Assembly: GCA_021157805.1 (NCBI GenBank)
Contig: JAGGVW010000246.1
Span: 1 to 11,031 of the forward strand
From: a bacterium
GTDB lineage: Bacteria > Ratteibacteria > UBA8468 > B48-G9 > JAFGKM01
Direction: 5' to 3'
DNA: 11,031 nt
Made by a program: the position numbers and the translations under genes
In this document: positions 1 to 5,778 of the stretch, one piece after another
How the letters are laid out: every line of letters begins with the position of its first letter
How positions within the stretch are numbered: position 1 is the first letter of the stretch
Notes under the pieces: generated by a model
What the model was told of the DNA's origin: nothing
Seen by the model: the letters and a program-made list of their open reading frames with translations, nothing else
The model's database searches: none

Positions 1-337
1 AATTTTCTCTGTCCAGTTTTTCTATTAAATGATGAACTTTTTTAACATAGGGGCAGGTCGCATCATATATTTCTATCTTTTTTTCTTTAAGTTTTTTTAT
101 TTTGGAAGGAGACAAACCATGGGACCTTATTATAAAAGGGCCTTTTTTAATTTCTTTCTCTTCTTTATAAACCTTCAACCCCTTTTTAATAAGTTTCTCC
201 ATAACGACTGGATTATGAACTATATCTCCTATGCTTACCAGATTTTTATTTTTCTCAAGAATTTTTTCTGCCATTTTAACAGCCCTTCTAACTCCAAAAC
301 AAAAACCAATATCCCTGGCTATTATTATCTTTTTCAT
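1..337 (-). CDS. ispH: 4-hydroxy-3-methylbut-2-enyl diphosphate reductase, N-terminal part (cut by window edge)
   Basis: This is the last step of the MEP isoprenoid pathway: a cytosolic [4Fe-4S] enzyme that reduces HMBPP to IPP and DMAPP. Reading the minus strand from the ATG at 337 gives 112 residues before the window ends. Visible family landmarks are GFCFGVRRAV near the N-terminus (cluster Cys at residue 13), VHNPVV (His41), RSHG (His73) and DATCP (cluster Cys at residue 95). The spacing of these four residues matches the E. coli enzyme almost exactly. The C-terminal two thirds, with the third cluster Cys, lies outside the window. The ATG overlaps the TGA of plsC by 4 bp (ATGA), so it is probably translationally coupled, and no Shine-Dalgarno sequence is visible. 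Identity is very secure. Confidence 0.96.
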   Translation of the reverse strand, partial: MKKIIIARDIGFCFGVRRAVKMAEKILEKNKNLVSIGDIVHNPVVMEKLIKKGLKVYKEEKEIKKGPFIIRSHGLSPSKIKKLKEKKIEIYDATCPYVKKVHHLIEKLDREN

Positions 338-921
338 TTAAGTTTTTTTATCAAATCCATTATTCTGTTTGCCTGATTGAGGTAATTATTATTTTCAACT
401 TTAACAGGTGGTCCAAAAACAACCTTTACTTTCGCTGGTTTTATAAATTTCCCTCCAACAGAAAGAGCTTTCTCAGTTCCTTTAATCTTTACAGGTATCA
501 CAGGCAAACCTGTTTTATATGCGAGAAATGCAACACCCTTTTTTGGTATTTTAACTTCTCCTTTCGGGTTTCTTGTTCCTTCAGGGAAAATTACAAGTCC
601 TTCCCCATTCTTTAAAATTTCCAGCCCTTTTCTTATAGAAATTGAGTATTCTTTTTCCCTCTCAATTGGTATTGCCCCATAAATTTTCATTAGAAAGCGT
701 AGAACAGGGATTTTAAAAAGTGACGACTTGGCAAGATAACGCAACTTTCTTGGAGAAGCAACACCAATAACTGGAGGGTCAAGATAACTTAAATGGTTTG
801 AAGCAATTATAAATCCACCTTTTTTGGGAATATATTTTCCCCCTTTAACTTCCCAGTTAAAGAAAATTTTAAAAAGAAATATTCCAAGTAATTTCGCCAC
901 TATATAAAAAAAACTTTTCAT
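334..921 (-). CDS. plsC: 1-acyl-sn-glycerol-3-phosphate acyltransferase (PlsC/LPLAT family)
   Basis: This membrane-associated enzyme transfers an acyl chain to lysophosphatidic acid to make phosphatidic acid, the phospholipid precursor. The 195 residues carry the two family blocks: NHLSYLD (the H-x4-D catalytic pair, His43 and Asp48) and FPEGTR (residues 112-117, glycerol-phosphate binding). IPIER near residue 84 fits the block between them. The hydrophobic N-terminus (residues 4-21) is a likely membrane anchor. Length is normal for short bacterial PlsC. The ATG follows the stop of the TPR gene directly, with only a weak AGGCAGG stretch upstream, and the gene's own TGA overlaps the ispH start. 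A plsC-ispH pairing is known from several bacterial groups. The exact acyl acceptor cannot be read from sequence. Confidence 0.93.
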   Translation of the reverse strand: MKSFFYIVAKLLGIFLFKIFFNWEVKGGKYIPKKGGFIIASNHLSYLDPPVIGVASPRKLRYLAKSSLFKIPVLRFLMKIYGAIPIEREKEYSISIRKGLEILKNGEGLVIFPEGTRNPKGEVKIPKKGVAFLAYKTGLPVIPVKIKGTEKALSVGGKFIKPAKVKVVFGPPVKVENNNYLNQANRIMDLIKKLK

Positions 922-1293
922 TTATGTTATGCCTGCCTTTTTCAGAATTTCTCTATAGAGAGATGTCTTTCTTACATTTTTTAAATCAGGGTCTTTTTCC
1001 ATATATTTAAAGTCCTTATAGCCAAGATTTATAGCATATCTTAACCATTTTGCACTTTTTTCTATATCTCCCAGGATAGAATAATCACAGGCAAGGTTAT
1101 AATAAGAAATGGGGTCATAAGGAGAAATTTCAACAATTTTTTTGTCAACTTCCATTGCTTTTTCATATTGCCCAAGTTCTGAATAAATAACGGAGAGAAT
1201 TAAAAGAACTTCATAATAGCCCTTTTTCTTTTTAAGAATCCTCTCATAAAAATTTTTTTTGAAAATCAGATTTTCTTTTTTCTCTTTTTTCAT
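922..1293 (-). CDS. Tetratricopeptide-repeat (TPR) protein
   Basis: This is a 123-residue soluble protein with a very basic N-terminus (residues 1-24 are mostly Lys and Glu). Two TPR-type helix pairs follow at about residues 28-61 and 62-95, with typical positions such as Y..LG.YEKA.. and YNLACDYSILGDIEKS. The tail has the DPDLKNVR...YREIL pattern common at the end of TPR arrays, where the last helices often read 'DPDL..LR....F'. TPRs bind proteins; the partner here is unknown. The start is chosen because its ATG overlaps the TGA of the 57-aa gene upstream by 4 bp, and there is no Shine-Dalgarno sequence. There is no signal peptide, so a cytosolic or membrane-peripheral location is inferred. 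Confidence 0.8.
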   Translation of the reverse strand: MKKEKKENLIFKKNFYERILKKKKGYYEVLLILSVIYSELGQYEKAMEVDKKIVEISPYDPISYYNLACDYSILGDIEKSAKWLRYAINLGYKDFKYMEKDPDLKNVRKTSLYREILKKAGIT

Positions 1294-1463
1294 TTGAATA
1301 CTATTTTTAAAATTATTGAAATAATCAAAAGAGCGGAAAACAGCATAAGTTTCTTCCTGTATCTCTTTCCAATTTTAATCTTTCTTGTAAAGTAAAAACC
1401 AATACCTGAATAAACAACCATACCTGAGATAAAGCCGAACAAAACTGCCCGTAATCTTTCCAT
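1290..1463 (-). CDS. Small two-helix membrane protein (57 aa), unknown function
   Basis: This is a short reading frame that fills the only apparent gap in the minus-strand operon. It starts at the ATG at 1463, overlaps the TAA of the LSm-like gene by one base (TAATG), and ends in a TGA that overlaps the TPR gene's ATG by 4 bp (ATGA). The 57 residues form two hydrophobic stretches, about residues 5-26 (rich in Gly, Val and aromatics) and 40-56 (LMLFSALLIISIILKIV). Between them is a strongly basic loop with 9 Lys/Arg, RKIKIGKRYRKK. By the positive-inside rule this is a hairpin with a cytoplasmic loop. The family is not recognised. The exact fit between two coupled genes is the main evidence that it is real; function is unknown. 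Confidence 0.72.
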   Translation of the reverse strand: MERLRAVLFGFISGMVVYSGIGFYFTRKIKIGKRYRKKLMLFSALLIISIILKIVFK

Positions 1464-1726
1464 TATTTCTCAAGTATATCAGAAAGAAGTGTAATTGCAA
1501 CAACTTTTGATTTTAAAACTTTAATTTTTCTTCTATTTGGCACAATACCATCTTTCTTTACCATTATAAGATATTCGTGTTTACTTAAAGATGTCTCACC
1601 GATATCAAAAGCATCTGCGTTATTAAGGATATAATAAATGTCATCTTCTTCTTTCAATGTCCCAATATAAACCCAAGAAGTTGATGTATCAATTACCACC
1701 TCTTTATTTTTATAACTTTTATCCAT
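1463..1726 (-). CDS. Small conserved-looking protein with an LSm-like beta-barrel pattern (87 aa)
   Basis: No named family can be assigned with certainty. The 87 residues alternate short predicted strands: VVIDTSTSWVYIGTL (10-24), IYYILNNADAFDI (30-42), HEYLIMVKKDG (50-60), then KVVAITLLSDI near the end. An early strand pair with an ID...YIGTL turn followed by late hydrophobic strands resembles the five-stranded small barrels of the Sm/LSm/Hfq type. From memory, similar short proteins with a D-[ST]-x-YIGTL segment occur in planctomycetes and relatives. No membrane or signal segment is present. It sits 3 bp downstream of dtd with no Shine-Dalgarno sequence, so coupled translation is likely. 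RNA binding is only an inference from the fold guess. Confidence 0.6.
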   Translation of the reverse strand: MDKSYKNKEVVIDTSTSWVYIGTLKEEDDIYYILNNADAFDIGETSLSKHEYLIMVKKDGIVPNRRKIKVLKSKVVAITLLSDILEK

Positions 1727-1729
1727 AAA

Positions 1730-2167
1730 CTATTTTTCTATTATTATTGTAACAGGTCCATCATTATGTATTTGAACAAGCATTTTCTTTCCGAATTTAC
1801 CACATAAAAGTTTTGCTCCCTTTTTCTTCATTTCACCAACAAACATCTCAAAAAGATTTTTTGCTTTTGAAAATTCTTCTGCTTTTGCGAAATCAGGTCT
1901 GTTGGAATGGGAAACATCTCCATAAAGAGTAAATTGAGGAACAACCATTATTTCACCTTTAATTTTTTCTATTGAATAGTTCATCTTCCCATTTTCATCT
2001 TCAAAAATTCTCAAATTATATATTTTATCCACAATATATTTTATCTCCTTTTCTCCATCATTTTTTTTAAATCCAGCAAGAACAACAACCCCCTTTCCAA
2101 TTTCACCACTGTAATTTTTTTCAACAAATAAAGATGCTCTCTTAACTCTCTGAACAACCACTTTCAT
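1730..2167 (-). CDS. dtd: D-aminoacyl-tRNA deacylase
   Basis: Dtd is a cytosolic proofreading enzyme that hydrolyses the ester between D-amino acids (and glycine mischarged on tRNA-Ala) and tRNA. The protein opens with the family signature VVVQRVKRAS, has the central QFTLYGD block (residues 78-84), and ends in NDGPVTIII (135-143), which carries the Gly-cisPro selectivity motif. Length is 145 aa, as expected. The ATG at 2167 is preferred because it places the QRV motif as in E. coli Dtd. A GTG at 2173 would add two residues and would overlap the isomerase stop as GTGA. One oddity is Pro77, where the family usually has Ser in SQFTL. Function remains highly likely. Confidence 0.94.
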   Translation of the reverse strand: MKVVVQRVKRASLFVEKNYSGEIGKGVVVLAGFKKNDGEKEIKYIVDKIYNLRIFEDENGKMNYSIEKIKGEIMVVPQFTLYGDVSHSNRPDFAKAEEFSKAKNLFEMFVGEMKKKGAKLLCGKFGKKMLVQIHNDGPVTIIIEK

Positions 2168-2169
2168 TT

Positions 2170-3000
2170 TCACAAACCGAGCAAAACCATCAATTTCTTT
2201 CCATATTCAACATAAGTTCTGTAAGATAACTCTGCATCTCCAACTTTTCCTTCATGGACAACACTTGCAATGTGTGGTTCAATGGAAACAAAACCATCAT
2301 ATCCAGAATTTTTAAGGTCTGTAAGAATTTCTTTTACTTTTGATGCACCTTCCCCCGGGAATGTTGCTCCACTTTTATCTGCTTTATAGTCCTTTACATG
2401 AACATATTTAATATATGGTTTAATTTTTATATAAAAATCCCAGGTATCAATATCTGTATGTGCTATTACATTCCCTGTATCAAAAAGAAGAACAAAGGCA
2501 GGAGAGTTAACTTCATTAAGTAATCTTAAAGAATTTTCAGGAGAAAGTCCTCCCCATCCACTACAATTTTCATGAGCAAGAATTACTCCTCCATCTTCGG
2601 CAATTTTAGCAAGTTCTTTCATCCTTCTTATAACTTCTTCTGTCCACTTTTCCTCTGGCCACGGGTTTTTATCATCATTGGGCCAGGACATAACTCTTAT
2701 AAATTTTGTATTAAATTTTTTCATTCTTGAAATAGCCCTTTTAAGTTCATCAATATCTTTCTGGAAATCACCTGAAATTCTTGTTGCCCAGTTTGCAATA
2801 CAACTTGAAAAACAGGAAACTTTAAGGCCACTTTCATTGACCTTTCTATAAACTTCTTCAAATTTTTCATCACTCATCATTGTCAGATTTTCTCCATCAA
2901 CATTTCTCAACTCCATATATTCCCATCCAAGTTCTTTATGCGCTTTTATTTGCATTTCAATTGCCTGCCCTGCTTCATCACTTATTCCTGAAAATTTCAT
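2170..3000 (-). CDS. Sugar phosphate isomerase/epimerase-type TIM barrel (AP-endonuclease 2 superfamily)
   Basis: This is a 276-residue single-domain TIM barrel of the xylose-isomerase-like/AP endonuclease 2 superfamily. These are usually metal-dependent sugar or inositol isomerases, epimerases or dehydratases acting in the cytosol. Probable metal ligands at the strand ends are Glu144 (LAHEN), Asp174 (LLFDTGN), His201 (YVHVKD) and Glu241 (SIEPH). The PGEGAS..KEIL segment near 216 is typical of the family. The start is well supported by AGGAGG 5 nt upstream. It is the first gene of the operon, with a -10 box about 40 bp upstream. The substrate cannot be determined; neighbours are housekeeping genes, so no catabolic pathway is implied. 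A bare 'isomerase/epimerase' label is safest. Confidence 0.85.
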   Translation of the reverse strand: MKFSGISDEAGQAIEMQIKAHKELGWEYMELRNVDGENLTMMSDEKFEEVYRKVNESGLKVSCFSSCIANWATRISGDFQKDIDELKRAISRMKKFNTKFIRVMSWPNDDKNPWPEEKWTEEVIRRMKELAKIAEDGGVILAHENCSGWGGLSPENSLRLLNEVNSPAFVLLFDTGNVIAHTDIDTWDFYIKIKPYIKYVHVKDYKADKSGATFPGEGASKVKEILTDLKNSGYDGFVSIEPHIASVVHEGKVGDAELSYRTYVEYGKKLMVLLGL

Positions 3001-3004
3001 TTCA

Positions 3005-3012
3005 CCCTCCTT
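3005..3012 (-). promoter_or_regulatory. Strong ribosome binding site of the isomerase gene
   Basis: On the minus strand this reads AAGGAGGG, ending 4 nt before the ATG at 3000. It fixes the start of the isomerase and is the only strong Shine-Dalgarno sequence in the whole left-hand operon. Confidence 0.8.
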
Positions 3013-3037
3013 TTTAAATCCGTTAAAAGTTTTCTTT

Positions 3038-3043
3038 ATTATA
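3038..3043 (-). promoter_or_regulatory. Consensus -10 box (TATAAT) for the isomerase-to-ispH operon
   Basis: TATAAT on the minus strand lies about 38 bp before the isomerase ATG, predicting a leader of about 30 nt that includes the Shine-Dalgarno site. No good -35 hexamer is seen 16-18 bp upstream, where the sequence is T-rich. In such AT-rich DNA a perfect hexamer can arise by chance, so this is a moderate call. Confidence 0.4.
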
Positions 3044-3207
3044 CTTTAAAAATGACTTTTATAAAAATTTTAACTTTAAAATTTTAAACATTGGAAATTT
3101 TGCAGGAGGGTTTGGGTAAGTTTTACTGCTTCTTTAATGTGTGTAATTGAAATAAAATATTAAAAAACTATTTATTTCTCTCCAGTTTCCCTTTTGTCTT
3201 TTCCATT

Positions 3208-4617
3208 TTATTGAGTTTTTCTTGCAGCTATTGGACTGCAACCAGGAGAAACTTCTGATTTTTTCGCCGATTCCATAACAAAATCAGGTATTTCCCCTTT
3301 AGCATCTTCTATCCCTTTTGAAAATAAAAGGTTAACTACTTCTTCATTCTCGTCAGCAATATTTTTCTCAAGATTGGGGTCCTTTTCAAGGTCATAAAGA
3401 AATGGTCCTTTCCCATCAACAAGACAATTCATATACCACTTTTTATGAACAACTGTAATTGATGGTCCCCAGGCAACTGTTACATGGTCTCTTATTTCTT
3501 CTCCATTTAACGCCTTTTTCCAGAATGGTTTTCCATCTATTTCAAATGGAAGAGTAATTCCACAAAGTTCATAAATTGTCGCTGTTATATCTGTATGGTT
3601 TATAAGAATATCACTCCTTTCACCTTTCCCTTTCCCTTCTGGATGTCTTATTAAAAGTGGAATATCATAAACCTCTCTACTTGATGGATATCCTCTTTTT
3701 CCCATAAAATTTTTATCTCCTATTGAATGTCCATGGTCTGCTGTTAAAATTATTAAAGTATCTTCAAGAAGTCCCATATTCTTAAGTTTTTCATATAAAT
3801 ACCCAAACCACCTATCACACATACACACCAACCCACTGTAATTTGCCTGTGTTTTTTTCAAAACATCTTCAGGCCAATAAGAAACATCTCCATAGATAGA
3901 AAGTATCTGGTCAAAATTAACTTCCTTTTTGAAATATTTTTTACTGTAGAAATCTGGAACCTGCCATGGTTCATGAGGGTCAAAACTTTCAAGAACAAGG
4001 AAAAGTTTTTCAGCATCTTTATTTTCTTCAAGCCAGTTTGCCGCTTTTATCATAATTTGAGCAACAGGATAATCTTCCTCCTTTTTCCAGTTCTGAGTAT
4101 TAATAAGAACTTTTTTGAGCAATTTACTTTTCTCAAGTCCTTCAATTGGTGAATAATATTTAATCAATTCTTCTGATGGTTCTGGACCACTTTTGAACAT
4201 ATCATTTTCTTTTCCTCTAACAAATTCCCACTGGTCAAACCCACGCCAGAAATTTTTTGATGGTTTAAACTGGTGGTAAACAGACGAAATAAGACAGGTT
4301 CTATATCCTTTTTCCTGTAAAACTTCTGAAACTGTATCCTGGTCTTCTGGAATTGGCCCCCATCCAAAAGCGCCAACAAAATCACCTCTTAATTTAAAAT
4401 TAGCATTCCTGAAAGGATAAACATTCTTTCCTGTATATATTGCTCTTCTCATTGGTAAAGTAGGTAGTGATTCAGGGTAAACCCTATCAAAAATGAGTGA
4501 TTCTTCCGAAAATTTATCAAAAAATGGCGTTTCTACTTTTCCCCACGACGGATTTTCTTTATAACATCCTACACAATCTTTTCTTAAACTATCAAATATA
4601 ACAAGCACTACATTCAT
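3208..4617 (-). CDS. Sulfatase-superfamily hydrolase with Thr at the formylglycine position
   Basis: This is a 469-residue member of the alkaline phosphatase/sulfatase fold. Visible blocks are the N-terminal metal site VIFDSLRKD (Asp9), the nucleophile region TLPMRRAIYTG (53-63), DPHEPW (213-218), and TADHGHSIGDKNFMGK (292-307, with Asp294 and His295 as metal ligands and Lys307). A C-terminal sulfatase-type subdomain follows (YDLEKDPNLEKNIA near 408). In type I sulfatases the block reads C/S-x-P-x-R and the Cys/Ser becomes formylglycine. Here Thr53 occupies that place, so formylglycine cannot form. Thr is the nucleophile in phosphodiesterase and phosphotransferase members of the superfamily. 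There is no signal peptide, so it is probably cytosolic. AGGAGG 5 nt upstream supports the start. Substrate unknown: sulfate, phosphate ester or phosphonate are all possible. Confidence 0.88.
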   Translation of the reverse strand: MNVVLVIFDSLRKDCVGCYKENPSWGKVETPFFDKFSEESLIFDRVYPESLPTLPMRRAIYTGKNVYPFRNANFKLRGDFVGAFGWGPIPEDQDTVSEVLQEKGYRTCLISSVYHQFKPSKNFWRGFDQWEFVRGKENDMFKSGPEPSEELIKYYSPIEGLEKSKLLKKVLINTQNWKKEEDYPVAQIMIKAANWLEENKDAEKLFLVLESFDPHEPWQVPDFYSKKYFKKEVNFDQILSIYGDVSYWPEDVLKKTQANYSGLVCMCDRWFGYLYEKLKNMGLLEDTLIILTADHGHSIGDKNFMGKRGYPSSREVYDIPLLIRHPEGKGKGERSDILINHTDITATIYELCGITLPFEIDGKPFWKKALNGEEIRDHVTVAWGPSITVVHKKWYMNCLVDGKGPFLYDLEKDPNLEKNIADENEEVVNLLFSKGIEDAKGEIPDFVMESAKKSEVSPGCSPIAARKTQ

Positions 4618-4622
4618 TCTCT

Positions 4623-4628
4623 CCTCCT
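4623..4628 (-). promoter_or_regulatory. Ribosome binding site of the sulfatase-fold gene
   Basis: AGGAGG on the minus strand sits 5 nt before the ATG at 4617. It confirms the chosen start. Confidence 0.8.
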
Positions 4629-4660
4629 TTTAATTTTAAAAAGTTTTTTTTGATGTAAGG

Positions 4661-4689
4661 ATTATATATTAATTTAAAATTTTTGCAAA
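4661..4689 (-). promoter_or_regulatory. Predicted sigma-70-type promoter of the sulfatase-fold gene
   Basis: On the minus strand, TTTGCA (4689-4684) as -35 and TATAAT (4666-4661) as -10 are separated by 17 bp. This predicts a start near 4654 and a leader of roughly 37 nt containing the AGGAGG site. Confidence 0.5.
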
Positions 4690-4717
4690 TACCATCTTTC
4701 CTTATATTTTAAATTTT

Positions 4718-4746
4718 TTAACAAAAATTGTATATTATTATATTAT
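4718..4746 (+). promoter_or_regulatory. Predicted sigma-70-type promoter of the GNAT-macro-nucleoside hydrolase set
   Basis: TTAACA (4718-4723) and TATTAT (4741-4746) are each one mismatch from consensus and lie exactly 17 bp apart. The predicted start near 4753 leaves a leader of only about 9 nt, so the short AAGGA at 4752-4756 would be at the very 5' end of the message. It faces away from the sulfatase promoter, and the two -35 regions lie about 30 bp apart, so a shared regulator is possible. Confidence 0.5.
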
Positions 4747-4761
4747 ACGAAAAGGAAAAAA

Positions 4762-5235
4762 ATGGAAATAAAAATAAGAAAGGCAAAAAAAGAAGATACT
4801 GAAAAAATCGCTGATATGACTGAAAAAATATGGAAAGGTTACACAATTGCAGAACTACTGGAGAGAAGGCATGGTAAAATTTGCGGGAAAAACTGGTGGG
4901 AATATAAAAAAGAAGAGATTGAGAAATACTGTAAAAACCATCCTGAGTATGTTTTTATTGCTGAAGTGGATGGAAAAATTGTCGGGTATGCAACTTACTC
5001 ACTTGATTATGAAAGAAAAGTTGGAATTGTTGGAAACAATGGTGTTTTACCAGAATATAGAGGAAAAGGGATAGGTTCTTCTCTTCACAAAAAGGTCCTT
5101 GAAGAGATGAAAAAGAATGGCATGGAAATTGCTATTGTATCAACACTTGAAATTGATATTCCAGCCCAGAATATGTATAAAAAGCATGGATTTAAAGAAC
5201 TTGTAAAGTCAATCCATTATTCACAGAAATTATAA
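4762..5235 (+). CDS. GNAT-family N-acetyltransferase
   Basis: This is a 157-residue single GNAT domain that would transfer an acetyl group from acetyl-CoA to an amine. The N-terminal IRKAKKEDTEKIADMTE helix is typical. VFIAEVDGKIVGYATY (64-79) is the beta2-beta3 hairpin. VLPEYRGKGIGSSLHK (95-110) is motif A with the R-G-K-G-I-G pyrophosphate loop. The C-terminus has AQNMYKKHGFKE (135-146), with the Tyr that usually serves as general acid. The acceptor cannot be read from sequence. A weak AAGGA site lies 5 nt upstream. The macro-domain gene follows after 14 bp with its own GGAG, so cotranscription is likely. Acetylation linked to ADP-ribose metabolism is a speculative reading of the context. 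Confidence 0.9.
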   Translation: MEIKIRKAKKEDTEKIADMTEKIWKGYTIAELLERRHGKICGKNWWEYKKEEIEKYCKNHPEYVFIAEVDGKIVGYATYSLDYERKVGIVGNNGVLPEYRGKGIGSSLHKKVLEEMKKNGMEIAIVSTLEIDIPAQNMYKKHGFKELVKSIHYSQKL

Positions 5236-5249
5236 AAATGGAGTAAGAA

Positions 5250-5777
5250 ATGAAAATAAAAGATATTGAAATTGAAATTTTAAAAGGTGATATTACAGAA
5301 CAAGGAGATATTGAAGCAATTATAAATGCTGCTAATGCTTACCTTGCCCCTGGTGGAGGTGTTGCAGGAGCAATTCATAGAAAAGCAGGACCTCAACTTT
5401 ATGAAGAATGTAAGAAACTTGCTCCTATAAAAACAGGAGAAGCAGTTATAACAGGTGCTTATAATTTACCAAATAAATATGTTGTTCATACACTCGGACC
5501 CGTCTATTCAGAAGAAAAAAATCCAGCAGAAAAACTTGCTGAATGTTTCAAAAACAGTTTAGAAGTTGCTGATAGGAAAGGGGTAAAATCAATTGCCTTT
5601 CCTGCCATTTCAACAGGTATTTTTGGTTATCCAGTAGAAGAAGCAGCCGATGTTTCAATAAAAGCAGTTATTGAAAAAACCCCAGAATTAAAATCAGTAA
5701 AGAAGATAAGATTTGTTCTCTTTGACGAAAAATCTTATGAAATTTTTAAGGAAGTAATGGAAAAATTGGAGAAATAA
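5250..5777 (+). CDS. Macro-domain protein (MacroD/YmdB type, probable O-acetyl-ADP-ribose deacetylase)
   Basis: The whole 175-residue protein is one macro domain, which binds ADP-ribose and its derivatives in the cytosol. Motifs in order are LKGDIT (11-16, Asp14 contacting adenine), AIINAAN (23-29, catalytic-site Asn), the Gly-rich GGGVAGAIHRKAG (35-47), VVHTLGP (78-84), and AISTGIFGYP (119-128, phosphate-binding loop). This combination is that of the MacroD class, which removes the acetyl group from O-acetyl-ADP-ribose or mono-ADP-ribose from proteins. Which of the two applies is not decidable here. The start has GGAG 6 nt upstream. The nucleoside hydrolase gene begins one base after its stop, so the two are surely cotranscribed. 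Confidence 0.93.
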   Translation: MKIKDIEIEILKGDITEQGDIEAIINAANAYLAPGGGVAGAIHRKAGPQLYEECKKLAPIKTGEAVITGAYNLPNKYVVHTLGPVYSEEKNPAEKLAECFKNSLEVADRKGVKSIAFPAISTGIFGYPVEEAADVSIKAVIEKTPELKSVKKIRFVLFDEKSYEIFKEVMEKLEK

Positions 5778-5778
5778 A

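Noticed and set aside
29..376. 115-aa plus-strand ORF rich in Phe, Tyr and Lys
   Set aside because: It lies antisense to ispH and the end of plsC, whose catalytic motifs are unmistakable on the minus strand; the Phe-rich translation is typical antisense of Lys-rich genes.
3064..3087. AAAATTTTAA occurring twice, 14 bp apart
   Set aside because: Pure A/T words in an AT-rich promoter region repeat easily by chance; no further copies or symmetry support an operator.
3149..3178. 8-bp inverted repeat (GAAATAAA/TTTATTTC, 14-nt loop) as terminator of the sulfatase-fold gene
   Set aside because: The stem is almost all A/T and no T-tract follows in the minus direction, so it is not a convincing intrinsic terminator.
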